From Flavobacterium pokkalii (GTDB lineage Bacteria > Bacteroidota > Bacteroidia > Flavobacteriales > Flavobacteriaceae): DNA of 64,000 nt. The translations under genes and the position numbers were made by a program. The notes under the pieces are model-generated. The model saw only the letters and a program-made list of their open reading frames with translations, made no database searches and had not been told where the DNA came from. Below, piece by piece: positions 32,822 to 41,368 of this stretch (positions within the stretch are counted from its first letter, which is position 1; the number at the start of each line of letters is the position of its first letter). The stretch is from assembly GCF_014596575.1 (NCBI RefSeq), contig NZ_NASZ01000004.1, positions 62,001 to 126,000 on the forward strand, in the 5' to 3' direction.

Positions 32822-33591
32822 ATTGCAATTGCTGATAAATAAAAAACCACTTCACAAACTTGTTGCGTTGCCCCCAGACAATCGCCTGTATAACCGCCAA
32901 TCCATTTTTGAAAATATCGGGCTAAGAAAAATCGGCTAAGAAAAACCGGAAGTAAAACAGCCCAAATTTGCCAATAAAAACAGGACAACAGCAACAAAGG
33001 AAACAATCCAAAAAAGAAAGCGCCTAAAACCTCTCTCCAACTGTAAGCCTTTGCAATAGGCTTACTTTTGCTTGTGGCATCTTCTCTTGAATATTCATGG
33101 GTAAAAACAATGGAGATAGCAGCCAAACGACTTACTGCATGAGCAGCCAAGAATAAAAGCAAAATCTCAAAATTTGAACTTTGATTTATCCTTATTAATT
33201 CGACCAAACTTTCAAATTTCAATAAAAAAAGCAATACTAAACCAATCGCACCAAAAGCCCCTATAGCACTGTCCTTCATAATCATCAGGATTTTTTCCTT
33301 AGTCCAGCCGCCGCCAAAACCGTCACATACATCGGCAAAACCATCTTCATGAAAAGCTCCGGTGACTAAAACCCCAGTAATCATTGAAAGCAACACCGCA
33401 ATTTCAACTGAAAAAAGAAAGGAAGTCATATAAAAAATCAAAAAACTAATTCCTCCTACAATCCAACCAACTAATGGAAAATATCTGGAAGCTTTATTTA
33501 AGTAATCCGGATGATGATTTATGTTTTTAGGACAGGGAATCCGGGTATAAAACATTAAGGCTGTAAAAAATATATGGAGTTCTTTTTTCAT
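32806..33591 (-). CDS. cobS: Adenosylcobinamide-GDP ribazoletransferase (cobalamin synthase)
   Basis: The 261-residue integral membrane protein has the CobS signature GAFHEDGFADVCDGFGGGWTKEK (about 79-101) and several hydrophobic helices. FYTRIPCP near the N-terminus and GGYTGDCLGATQQ near the C-terminus are also typical. It joins adenosylcobinamide-GDP to alpha-ribazole at the inner membrane. It overlaps cobC by 16 bases and follows the transposase gene after 24 bases. The acidic HEDGFAD segment should bind the metal. Confidence 0.92.
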   Translation of the reverse strand: MKKELHIFFTALMFYTRIPCPKNINHHPDYLNKASRYFPLVGWIVGGISFLIFYMTSFLFSVEIAVLLSMITGVLVTGAFHEDGFADVCDGFGGGWTKEKILMIMKDSAIGAFGAIGLVLLFLLKFESLVELIRINQSSNFEILLLFLAAHAVSRLAAISIVFTHEYSREDATSKSKPIAKAYSWREVLGAFFFGLFPLLLLSCFYWQIWAVLLPVFLSRFFLARYFQKWIGGYTGDCLGATQQVCEVVFYLSAIAIWKFI

Positions 33592-33615
33592 TATTTATAG
33601 TTATCGCTCTTATTT

Positions 33616-34053
33616 CTAATTTATCATTTTTTTAAATCCATATCTCAGTATAAACTCATCATATTCCTCTTGGAAAGTTTTCTTTGTATGATGTGTCTCT
33701 TGATTTTTAATGTAATCCCTAACTTTATCAACAATAGATTCTGATACTGAAACTGCAAAATATTCATCCTGCCATTCAAATTTCTCTTTCGTTAACTCAT
33801 TCTTATTAATCCAAAAAGAAGATTCTCCTTTTATAAGTTGCATTACTTTTTGAATATTTTGATCAACTCCTAACGAAATAAGACAATGACAATGATCAGA
33901 ATATCCATTTATAAAATCTATAAAAATTCCTTTTTGATTGGCATTTTCCCGAATATACTGCCAAACTTTTTGACGCAATTCAATTGAATCTAAATAAGGA
34001 ATTCTGTTTTTAGTACTCCAAACACAATGAATATAGACTTTTACAAATGGCAT
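33616..34053 (-). CDS. IS200-like / REP-associated tyrosine transposase (RAYT type)
   Basis: The 145-residue protein is a Y1-type HUH nuclease of the IS200/RAYT group. The HUH motif reads YSDHCHCLISL (His about 54 and 56 of this segment's region), and the catalytic Tyr is probably in VRDYIKNQETHH near residue 113. HCVWSTKNRIPYL is the conserved start of this family in Bacteroidota. It is full length and appears intact. It sits between the bluB-cobT and cobS genes in the same direction. Palindromic repeats lie in its upstream flank (34083-34259), as expected for a RAYT and its REP targets. There is no second gene (tnpB). Confidence 0.83.
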   Translation of the reverse strand: MPFVKVYIHCVWSTKNRIPYLDSIELRQKVWQYIRENANQKGIFIDFINGYSDHCHCLISLGVDQNIQKVMQLIKGESSFWINKNELTKEKFEWQDEYFAVSVSESIVDKVRDYIKNQETHHTKKTFQEEYDEFILRYGFKKMIN

Positions 34054-34082
34054 CTCTTTATTTTTTTAATTGTTTTTAAAAA

Positions 34083-34259
34083 TTTGGCTAAAGCCCAATC
34101 AAAGATTATCTTTTGTTCCAATAGCTAAAGCTATTGGCAATCCATAAAAAGCTTCATAACTCAAATAATTATCTCTTCAAAAATCAAATCCAGTATTGAA
34201 TTGCCTCCAGATTTATCTGGAGGCATATGGAGTTCTTTCCAAAATTGGCTTTAGCCAAA
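34083..34259. repeat. REP-like palindrome cluster beside the RAYT gene
   Basis: An outer inverted pair containing TTTGGCTAAAGCC (34083-34099 and 34244-34259) encloses two strong hairpins. One is 34118-34137, a 9-base-pair stem with a 2-base loop; the other is 34203-34224, a stem of at least 9 base pairs. The right outer arm ends directly at the stop codon of the bluB-cobT gene. This looks like a composite REP array mobilised by the neighbouring transposase. Confidence 0.75.
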
Positions 34260-35939
34260 CTATTTCTCACTCACTCCGGCACTTTCAAAACTTGCCATTT
34301 CATTTAAAAAAGCCACCGCCGATTGCACAATTGGAAAAACCAATGCACAACCTGTTCCTTCTCCTAAGCGTAAATCCAATTGAAGGACAGCATTTACGCC
34401 CAAATAATCCAATAGTTTTTTATGTGCTTTCTCAGCCGATTGATGACTAAAAATAGCATTTTTTAAAATTTCCGGATTCTTTTTAAAAGCAATTAAAAAA
34501 GCTACGCTGCAAATAAAACCATCCACCAAAAAAATCATATTTTGCTGAAATGCTTCGAGCATTCCGCCTGCCATTTGTAAAATTTCAAATCCTCCAAAAT
34601 GAGTCAAATAACTATCTAAATCCTTTGAGCCTTTATAATTTTCAATCGCTTTTCTTAAAATATCAATTTTGAATTCCAGTTTTTCGTCAGTAACTCCCGT
34701 GCCTCTGCCCACACAATCTTCGATGGAAAAATTACACAACACACTCATCAAAACCGAAGCCGTAGCGGTATTTCCAATTCCCATTTCGCCAAAACCAACA
34801 CAATTACTGCCCTGCTTGGCGATATTCGTCACAATTTCAGCGCCTTTAGCAAAACAGAATTCCATTTGCATTTTGCTCATTGCCGAACCACTCAAAAAAG
34901 AATGTGTTCCCTTATCAGCCTTAGCCGAAATCAATTTTGTATTCGAAGGAAAATCATAATTCACCCCCGAATCTACAATCGAAAGAGCAATTTTATTTTG
35001 CTTGCAAAACACATTAATTGCCGCACCACCTTCCAAAAAATTAGTAATCATCTGGCGGGTTACATCCTGCGGATAAGCGCTCACCCCATATTGTGCAATA
35101 CCATGATCGGCTACAAAAACAACCAAATGAGGCTGTTTAATTTCGGGCGTTAAGGTTTGAAAAACCGTTCCTATTTGTAAAGCCAATTTTTCAAGAATAC
35201 CCAATGACCCCGTTGGTTTGGTTTTTTGATCTATTTTATGTTGCAAAGCAATTGCCGAAAATTTACTATCCTTTTGCAAAATCGGATTGTTTTCTTTTAC
35301 TTTTTCATCAATTAAGGAAAGAGCCTTAATCTCAGTTACACAAGGCGCTTCTGATTTTTGCTTCCAATGCAGTTGTTGCAACATCGGCTGCTTATCATAA
35401 TCGGTTGCCGGTTTGCCTACGCAAAAATACCCCAGAGGTTCGATATGTTCGGGCAACCCTAGTATCTTCTTGAATTGGTAATAATTCAAAATCGAAACCC
35501 AGCCCATCGAATAGCCTTGCTCCGTAAGTGAAAGCCAAATATTTTGCGCCGCACAAACGGCACTAAACTTAATCGCTTCGTTACTTCCTACGGTTCCAAT
35601 TGTAAAATGATTCAGCACCGAACGATCATAACAAATTACCAAACCTAAAGGAGCTTCTTCAATAGCTTCGAGTTTTAAAGCCTGATATTGCGCTTTTTGC
35701 AATTCGTCATCGGTACTTTTAGCGGCTTTTTGATCGTATTCTAAAAACAAATTCTTCACAGCCTTTTTAATTTCAGCCGAATGAATTAAATAATATTTTG
35801 TCGCTTCGGTCAAGCCTACTGATGGTGCCCAATGTCCCGCCTGCAAAGCTTTTTCTATCACCGCATCAGGAACAGGATCTGAAGTAAAATGACGGGTGTC
35901 CCGGCGTGATTTTATTATTTCATCTAATGTTTTCATCAA
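34260..35939 (-). CDS. bluB-cobT: BluB-CobT fusion: DMB synthase plus nicotinate-nucleotide:DMB phosphoribosyltransferase
   Basis: The 559-residue protein joins two enzymes of lower-ligand assembly. Residues about 1-205 are a BluB-type flavin destructase (RRDTRHF, HWAPSVG, GYSMGWVSIL), which makes 5,6-dimethylbenzimidazole from FMN. Residues about 225-555 are CobT (KPTGSLGILEKLA, FVADHGIAQYGVS, GIGNTATAS, RLGEGTG with the catalytic Glu near 530), which makes alpha-ribazole phosphate. The product of the first half is the substrate of the second. The stop codon directly abuts a REP-like repeat. The upstream gene cobU ends 37 bases before its start. Confidence 0.9.
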   Translation of the reverse strand: MMKTLDEIIKSRRDTRHFTSDPVPDAVIEKALQAGHWAPSVGLTEATKYYLIHSAEIKKAVKNLFLEYDQKAAKSTDDELQKAQYQALKLEAIEEAPLGLVICYDRSVLNHFTIGTVGSNEAIKFSAVCAAQNIWLSLTEQGYSMGWVSILNYYQFKKILGLPEHIEPLGYFCVGKPATDYDKQPMLQQLHWKQKSEAPCVTEIKALSLIDEKVKENNPILQKDSKFSAIALQHKIDQKTKPTGSLGILEKLALQIGTVFQTLTPEIKQPHLVVFVADHGIAQYGVSAYPQDVTRQMITNFLEGGAAINVFCKQNKIALSIVDSGVNYDFPSNTKLISAKADKGTHSFLSGSAMSKMQMEFCFAKGAEIVTNIAKQGSNCVGFGEMGIGNTATASVLMSVLCNFSIEDCVGRGTGVTDEKLEFKIDILRKAIENYKGSKDLDSYLTHFGGFEILQMAGGMLEAFQQNMIFLVDGFICSVAFLIAFKKNPEILKNAIFSHQSAEKAHKKLLDYLGVNAVLQLDLRLGEGTGCALVFPIVQSAVAFLNEMASFESAGVSEK

Positions 35940-35976
35940 ATTTGCTTTTCGTTTTTAACCAACTAAAAAAACCGAA

Positions 35977-36486
35977 TTACCCTTTTATTGTTACCGGAAT
36001 TCCGGAAACCATCAACACAACTTTATCGGCTTTTTTGGCTAAATATTGATTCATCCAACCTTGTAATTCGGTGAATTTCCGACCAATGTGTGTATCAGCA
36101 TGAACCCCCATTCCTATTTCATTTGAAATAATAATGATAGTAGCATTCGGTTGATTTGCCACAGCTTCAAATTCAGCCTTTGCTTGACTCAAACTCAGTT
36201 CCACATCATTTTTTGTATCCACAAAAAAATTAGTCAACCATAAAGTTACACAATCAATTACAGCAACCTGACCTGAAAAATCAATTTCGCTCAAAAACTT
36301 TTCTTTTTCAACATTAATCCAACGCTCGTCACGATCTTTTTGATGACGGTCAATTCGTTTTTGAAAATCATCATCCCATTTTCGAGCCGTTGCTACATAC
36401 ATAGGTCTTTCCGATAATTCTTTGGCTATATTTTCAGCATAACTGCTTTTCCCGGAGCGCTCTCCTCCTGTTATGAAATAGATCAT
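35977..36486 (-). CDS. cobU: Adenosylcobinamide kinase/guanylyltransferase
   Basis: The 169-residue protein starts with the P-loop ITGGERSGKSSYAE (about 4-17) and has the CobU blocks PMYVATARKWDDDFQKRI and RHQKDRDERW. VIDCVTLWLTNFF and NEIGMGVHAD follow; the latter is diagnostic. It phosphorylates adenosylcobinamide and transfers GMP to it for CobS. It is the first cob gene of the minus-strand run, about 105 bases after the cysteine-rich gene. No riboswitch is visible in that gap. Confidence 0.92.
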   Translation of the reverse strand: MIYFITGGERSGKSSYAENIAKELSERPMYVATARKWDDDFQKRIDRHQKDRDERWINVEKEKFLSEIDFSGQVAVIDCVTLWLTNFFVDTKNDVELSLSQAKAEFEAVANQPNATIIIISNEIGMGVHADTHIGRKFTELQGWMNQYLAKKADKVVLMVSGIPVTIKG

Positions 36487-36591
36487 TTTTAATTATAAAT
36501 GGTTAATTATACATCTTAATTTCTAATTGTATTCCCTAAATATTAAACTCTCCTGTACCTCACAACTCATTTCCCATAACTCATAACTTTT

Positions 36592-36954
36592 TTAGTATGG
36601 ACAATGACGACAACCATTGCCGCAGCAACTGCCTCTTTTGAGATGAAACCAGGCTTTGAAAACATAATTCCCGTTTTCTAAATAATAATCAATTCCTTCA
36701 ATTAAATGCGTTGTTTTAGGCAAATCTTTCGCTTTGTTATCTAAGGCTTTTTCCGGAGTAATTGTGCTAACATATTCGTCAATTTTGAGCGAACAGCTAT
36801 TTTTAAAACATTCGGGACACAAACAATCGGCTCCTTCAGAAAGCGAAAAAATGGGCGGAAAATCATTACACCAACACTTTTTATCCGTGCTGCTATCGCC
36901 ACAGTTAAAAGAGATGCCACAAGAAGAACAACATTTGACTTTTATAGTATTCAT
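36592..36954 (-). CDS. Small cysteine-rich protein: CWC-type domain plus DUF5522
   Basis: From the ATG at 36954 the protein has 120 residues and many Cys. The N-terminal part (KCCSSCGISFNC...CWCNDFPP, CLCPECF) resembles the Cys_rich_CWC family. The C-terminal part (GIDYYLENGNYVFKAWFHLKRG, then CCGNGCRHCPY) is the DUF5522 signature. The residues suggest binding of metal ions, probably zinc or an Fe-S cluster, but nothing more is known to me. An in-frame ATG at 36978 would add 8 residues (MNKYYLYL) and cannot be excluded. The neighbours are cobU downstream and a divergent BtuF-like gene. Confidence 0.75.
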   Translation of the reverse strand: MNTIKVKCCSSCGISFNCGDSSTDKKCWCNDFPPIFSLSEGADCLCPECFKNSCSLKIDEYVSTITPEKALDNKAKDLPKTTHLIEGIDYYLENGNYVFKAWFHLKRGSCCGNGCRHCPY

Positions 36955-37024
36955 GAGGTAAAGATAGTATTTGTTCATTTTTTTATCCTAAAAAATAAAC
37001 AGGAACTTTTTTTATATTTTCTTT

Positions 37025-37032
37025 TACCTTTG
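37025..37032 (+). promoter_or_regulatory. -7 box of the btuF-btuC-like operon
   Basis: TACCTTTG matches TAnnTTTG, 21 bases before the ATG at 37054. It overlaps an in-frame TTG at 37030, which therefore cannot be the start. No clear -33 TTG is present. Confidence 0.55.
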
Positions 37033-37053
37033 CTCAAAATCCCAAATGGCAAT

Positions 37054-38196
37054 ATGAAAACTCTTTTTCAAAAAATCATTTTCCTGATCCTTTTTAGTTT
37101 ATGCTTAAGCTGTAAAAAGACCGAAAATAAAAACACGCAAACCATTCAAGCTGTCAAAAACGAAATTGAATATTCCAGCAATCTTTCCATTTACAAATAC
37201 GATGGTTATTCGATTGTGCAGGTTTTAAATCCCTGGCCGGATGCCAATAAAGATTTCACTTATATCTTAAAAGAAAAAAATGCTACTATTCCGGACAGCT
37301 TGCAAAAATATACCCAATTAAGTATTCCTCTAAAATCTATCGTGGTTACTTCCACCACGAATATTCCTTTTTTAGAAATGCTAAACGCAGAAAAATATTT
37401 GGTTGGTTTTCCACACACCGATTACATTTCTTCCATTAAAACCCGAAAATTGATTGATGCCGGGACAGTGAAAAATGTAGGTCAAAACGAACGTTTAAAC
37501 ATCGAAAAACTGATTGATTTAGCTCCCGAAGCTATTGTAACTTTTGGAGTTGATAATAATAATCCGATGATTGCTAACTTAGAAAAAAGTGGTTTAAACG
37601 TACTCATTCAAGCTGATTGGATGGAACAATCCCCGCTGGGAAAAGCCGAATGGATTAAACTCTACGCAGCTTTATTTGGCAAAGAAAAAGAAGGGAAAGA
37701 ACTTTTTGATGACATTGTAAAAAACTATAATGAAGCTTTAGAATTAGTCGCCAATGAAAAAGCTGATTCAACCGTTTTATATGGTTCGATGTATCAAAAT
37801 CAATGGTTTGTAGCCAAAGGAAACAGTTGGGTTGCCGAATTTATGAAAGACGCCAAATCCAATTATTTATGGGCTGATGTTGAAGGCAGTGGAAGTCTGG
37901 GGCTAGCTTTTGAAAACATATTGGAAAAAGCAAAAAATGCTGATGTCTGGATCGCTACAGGATCGTTTAAAAACCTAAATGAATTAGCCGGTAACAACCC
38001 TCATTATAAACAGTTTAATGCTTTTACAACTAAAAACGTTTATACTTTTGAAAGCAAGTTTGGTACTACCGGAGGGACTATTTATTATGAATTAGCTCCA
38101 AGCCGACCGGATTTGGTTCTGAAAGATTACATCAAAATTTTCCATCCTGAATTATTGCCCGATTATAATTTTACTTTTGCACAAAAACTAAATTAA
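37054..38196 (+). CDS. BtuF-like cobalamin-binding ABC transporter lipoprotein
   Basis: The 380-residue protein begins MKTLFQKIIFLILFSLCLSC, a lipoprotein signal with Cys20 as lipid anchor. The body is a class III periplasmic binding protein (BtuF/FecB fold), with PLKSIVVTSTTNIPFLEMLNAEKYLVGF and IEKLIDLAPEAIVTFG, linking two lobes through a long helix. Its position beside cob genes and upstream of a BtuC-like permease points to corrinoid binding; iron-siderophore binding is the alternative. The start at 37054 is chosen because the promoter box covers the more upstream TTG. Confidence 0.8.
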   Translation: MKTLFQKIIFLILFSLCLSCKKTENKNTQTIQAVKNEIEYSSNLSIYKYDGYSIVQVLNPWPDANKDFTYILKEKNATIPDSLQKYTQLSIPLKSIVVTSTTNIPFLEMLNAEKYLVGFPHTDYISSIKTRKLIDAGTVKNVGQNERLNIEKLIDLAPEAIVTFGVDNNNPMIANLEKSGLNVLIQADWMEQSPLGKAEWIKLYAALFGKEKEGKELFDDIVKNYNEALELVANEKADSTVLYGSMYQNQWFVAKGNSWVAEFMKDAKSNYLWADVEGSGSLGLAFENILEKAKNADVWIATGSFKNLNELAGNNPHYKQFNAFTTKNVYTFESKFGTTGGTIYYELAPSRPDLVLKDYIKIFHPELLPDYNFTFAQKLN

Positions 38197-38202
38197 TTTC
38201 CA

Positions 38203-39234
38203 TTGAGAAATCAAAAACAAAATACTATTCTATTCTTCTATCTTGTTACAGGACTGCTTTTTTTGTTTTTCATCAACATTAGCCTGGGGTCAATAACAAT
38301 TCCTTTCAAAGAAGTCTATCATAGTTTAATTGGTGAACATGCCAGCAAATCGACCTGGGAATACATCATTATGGATTACCGCTTACCGAAAGCCATCACG
38401 GTAATTCTGGTTGGAATCGGACTATCCATTAGTGGTTTACTGATGCAAACTTTATTTAGAAATCCCTTAGCCGGACCTTATGTTTTGGGATTGAGTTCCG
38501 GTGCTAGTTTAGGAGTTGCTTTTGTAATTTTAGGAGCAGGCTTACTTCCAGCTTTTTTACAGGAAATCGTCCTTTCGTCCTACGGTATTGTACTGGCTTC
38601 CACCATTGGAAGTTCGGCGGTTTTATTGGCGGTTTTATTAGTTTCTGTTCGGCTGCGTGACACCATGAGTATATTAATCGTCGGATTGATGTTTGGTAGT
38701 TTAAGTACAGCAATTGTAGGCACTTTGAGTTTTTTTAGTACTGCCGAACAACTGCAAAAATTCACCTTTTGGTCTCTGGGAAATTTAGGAAATCTTTCAT
38801 GGACTTCTATCGTTATTTTATTTGCTTGTGTTATAACAGGATTACTTTTGAGTTTAGCCAGTATCAAAGCTTTGAATGCTTTGCTTCTTGGCGAAAATTA
38901 CGCCCGAAGTTTAGGATTGAATTACAACAAAGCAAGGTTGGTTATTATATTTGCTACGAGTATTCTGGCGGGAAGCATTACTGCATTTGCCGGTCCGATA
39001 GCCTTCATTGGCCTGGCTGTTCCGCATATAGCCAAATTGGTTTTTCATACCAGCAATCATACTGTTTTGTTTTGGAGCACCTTACTGCTGGGCGCCATAA
39101 TCATGCTTATTTGCGATACCATTTCGCAGGTTCCGGGTGGTGAAATCACCCTGCCGATTAATGCCGTAACTTCTATTTTTGGCGCACCAATTGTAATTTG
39201 GTTACTGATTAGAAAACAAAAAATGGTGGGTTGA
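38203..39234 (+). CDS. FecCD/BtuC-type ABC transporter permease
   Basis: The 343-residue polytopic membrane protein belongs to the FecCD/BtuC permease family. Signatures are YRLPKAITVILVGIGLSISGLLMQTLFRNPLAGPYVLGLSSGASLG near the N-terminus and AGPIAFIGLAVPHIAKL further on, the loop that contacts the ATPase. About ten hydrophobic segments can be seen. The start is a TTG at 38203, 6 bases after the btuF-like stop; no ATG lies close by. Together with the upstream lipoprotein it should carry corrinoids across the inner membrane. The ATPase subunit that normally follows is absent here. Confidence 0.87.
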   Translation: MRNQKQNTILFFYLVTGLLFLFFINISLGSITIPFKEVYHSLIGEHASKSTWEYIIMDYRLPKAITVILVGIGLSISGLLMQTLFRNPLAGPYVLGLSSGASLGVAFVILGAGLLPAFLQEIVLSSYGIVLASTIGSSAVLLAVLLVSVRLRDTMSILIVGLMFGSLSTAIVGTLSFFSTAEQLQKFTFWSLGNLGNLSWTSIVILFACVITGLLLSLASIKALNALLLGENYARSLGLNYNKARLVIIFATSILAGSITAFAGPIAFIGLAVPHIAKLVFHTSNHTVLFWSTLLLGAIIMLICDTISQVPGGEITLPINAVTSIFGAPIVIWLLIRKQKMVG

Positions 39235-39242
39235 TTATAAAT

Positions 39243-39308
39243 TTTGACCACAAATTCGCAAATTATTTATTTATAAAATGTTTTTAAATTTGCGAATTTG
39301 CGGTCAAA
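39243..39308. repeat. Long inverted repeat in the btuC-lpdA gap
   Basis: Arms 39243-39264 and 39287-39308 (22 bases each) pair with one mismatch around a 22-base loop. No T-run follows on either strand, so it is not a standard terminator. The arms contain ATTCGCAAATT and its inverse, similar in style to the repeat at 56858-57015. The rest of 39235-39600 has no gene. A weaker hairpin with a T-run (39545-39578) lies 22 bases before lpdA. Confidence 0.65.
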
Positions 39309-39600
39309 AAACAATATAGACAGATACTCAGAAAACGCTCTTATTAAACTATAATTTTCGAAACTATTAGAAACAATAGCATTGATGGATTCCTAAAAAT
39401 ATATAAGAAACCGAATCTATTTTGTTAGATTTCGAAAAATCACGGTTTATAAACAGCATTCTGTTAAAAGTTTGTGCTTTTGGGAGTTTCAAAAACAGAA
39501 TAAATCCTTAAATTCGCAGTCTCAAATATTTTAGAAATTAATATAAAATGAAAATGCCTCGGCAAAATTCATTTTTTTATAACCAAATAAAATACATAAA

Positions 39601-40989
39601 ATGAAATACGACGTTATTGTTTTAGGAAGTGGTCCAGGCGGATATGTAACTGCTATCAGAGCATCACAATTAGGCTTTAAAGTAGCCGTAGTTGAAAAAG
39701 AAAACTTAGGTGGAGTTTGTTTGAACTGGGGTTGTATCCCAACAAAAGCATTATTAAAATCGGCTCAGGTTTTTGATTATTTAAAACACGCTTCTGATTA
39801 CGGATTAACTGTTTCTGAATTTGACAAGGATTTCCCTGCGGTTATTCAACGTAGCCGTAATGTAGCTGATGGAATGAGCAAAGGAATTACTTTCCTGATG
39901 AAGAAAAACAAAATCGACGTTATTAATGGTTTTGGAAAATTAAAACCAGGTAAAAAATTAGACGTTACTGCTCAGGACGGAACTGTTACTGAATACAGTG
40001 CGGATCATATTATCATTGCAACTGGCGCACGTTCTCGTGAGTTACCAAACTTACCACAAGATGGTGTAAAAGTAATTGGTTACCGTCAGGCAATGACTTT
40101 GCCAGAACAACCTAAAAAGATGATTATCGTTGGTTCAGGAGCTATTGGAGTAGAGTTTGCTCACTTCTATAACTCTATGGGAACTGAGGTTACTATCGTT
40201 GAATTTATGCCAAATGTTGTTCCTGTAGAAGATGAGGATATTTCTAAAGAATTTGAAAAAGCTTTGAAAAAATCCGGAATTACTGTAATGACTAATTCTT
40301 CTGTTGAGAAAATTGACACAACAGGAAAAGGAGTTAAAGCATTTGTTAAAACAGCTAAGGGAGAAGAAATTCTTGAAGCAGATATTTTATTATCAGCTGT
40401 TGGAATCAAAACGAACATCGAAAATATTGGTTTAGAAGAAGTAGGTATTGCTACTGACAGAGATAAAATTATCGTAAACGCTTACAATGCTACTAACATT
40501 CCTGGTTACTACGCTATTGGTGACGTAACTCCTGGACAGGCTTTAGCTCACGTTGCTTCTGCTGAAGGAATCAACTGTGTGGAAAAAATTGCAGGTATGC
40601 ATGTAGAGCCTATCGATTACGGAAACGTACCGGGTTGTACTTATGCTACTCCTGAAATTGCTTCTGTAGGTTTAACTGAAAAAGCAGCCAGAGAAAAAGG
40701 ATACGATTTAAAAATTGGAAAATTCCCATTCGTAGCTTCAGGAAAAGCAAAAGCTTCAGGAAATGCGGACGGATTTGTAAAAGTAATCTTTGATGCTAAA
40801 TACGGAGAGTGGTTAGGATGTCACATGATTGGTGCCGGAGTTACTGATATGATTGCTGAGGCAGTTGTAGCCCGTAAATTGGAAACTACAGGTCACGAAA
40901 TCCTTAAAGCAATCCACCCACACCCAACCATGAGTGAGGCGGTTATGGAAGCAGTTGCTGCTGCTTACGGTGAGGTAATTCACATTTAG
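39601..40989 (+). CDS. lpdA: Dihydrolipoyl dehydrogenase (E3)
   Basis: The 462-residue flavoprotein has the FAD-binding start DVIVLGSGPGGYVTAIRASQLG, the redox disulfide GGVCLNWGCIPTKALL (Cys about 40 and 45), the NAD-binding GSGAIGVEFAHFYNSMGTEVTIVE, and the C-terminal HPHPTMSEAVMEA with the active-site His-Glu pair of the partner subunit. It reoxidises dihydrolipoamide in the 2-oxoacid dehydrogenase and glycine cleavage complexes. It stands alone; lipA, needed for the lipoyl cofactor, is about 10 kb away. A strong terminator follows. Confidence 0.95.
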   Translation: MKYDVIVLGSGPGGYVTAIRASQLGFKVAVVEKENLGGVCLNWGCIPTKALLKSAQVFDYLKHASDYGLTVSEFDKDFPAVIQRSRNVADGMSKGITFLMKKNKIDVINGFGKLKPGKKLDVTAQDGTVTEYSADHIIIATGARSRELPNLPQDGVKVIGYRQAMTLPEQPKKMIIVGSGAIGVEFAHFYNSMGTEVTIVEFMPNVVPVEDEDISKEFEKALKKSGITVMTNSSVEKIDTTGKGVKAFVKTAKGEEILEADILLSAVGIKTNIENIGLEEVGIATDRDKIIVNAYNATNIPGYYAIGDVTPGQALAHVASAEGINCVEKIAGMHVEPIDYGNVPGCTYATPEIASVGLTEKAAREKGYDLKIGKFPFVASGKAKASGNADGFVKVIFDAKYGEWLGCHMIGAGVTDMIAEAVVARKLETTGHEILKAIHPHPTMSEAVMEAVAAAYGEVIHI

Positions 40990-41034
40990 TAGTCATTGCG
41001 AGGAAGGGGGCAATCTCATCCTTATAATTATAGA

Positions 41035-41068
41035 AATCCGATTGGTGCAAACCAGTCGGATTTTTTTT
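41035..41068 (+). terminator. Intrinsic terminator of lpdA
   Basis: A 12-base-pair stem (41035-41046 with 41051-41062, one G-U-type mismatch) with loop GCAA is followed by eight T. Its stem sequence is nearly the same as that of the terminator at 46682-46717. Confidence 0.85.
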
Positions 41069-41368
41069 ACGACTTTTTTTTTGGGCGTGACCCTGCTTCC
41101 ACTCCGTTCCATCAGGGTCGGGTTGTACACTCCCGCTTCCCGATGAAAAATCGGGAGAGCTCCGCTCGCTGCCATCCCTCACGCAAACCCTGCTACAAGG
41201 AAAATTTTATTTCACAAACAGAATATTTTGTAAGAATATTTAAATATATTTGAAAAAAGAAAAAGCGAAACAAACCTTCGATAAGCTACCCAATTTTGGG
41301 TGTATAGGCACTAGTTTGGAGCGAGTATAAAAAAATTGTGCGCAAGCTTAAAAAAATCAAAACCGAAA
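41069..41368. other. Intergenic region with a GC-rich repeat-like block and a promoter box
   Basis: Bases 41081-41200 are much richer in G and C than their surroundings and hold two hairpins: 41089-41095 with 41113-41119, and 41138-41144 with 41150-41156. The block ends in CGCAAACCCTGCTACAAGG (41182-41200), a motif that recurs after the next gene. The box TATATTTG at 41245-41252 matches the -7 consensus and may drive the RES-like gene. I see no credible gene in this stretch. Confidence 0.55.

Noticed and set aside
37030..37053. TTG-initiated extension of the BtuF-like protein
   Set aside because: It overlaps the -7 box TACCTTTG, and the ATG at 37054 starts a standard lipoprotein signal.
39235..39600. 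Remnant of an ABC ATPase gene after the BtuC-like permease
   Set aside because: No Walker or signature motif is readable in any frame; only inverted repeats are present.
40990..41253. Several short ORFs on both strands after lpdA (about 60-85 codons)
   Set aside because: They overlap a terminator and GC-rich palindromes, have no recognisable start context, and encode low-information sequences.
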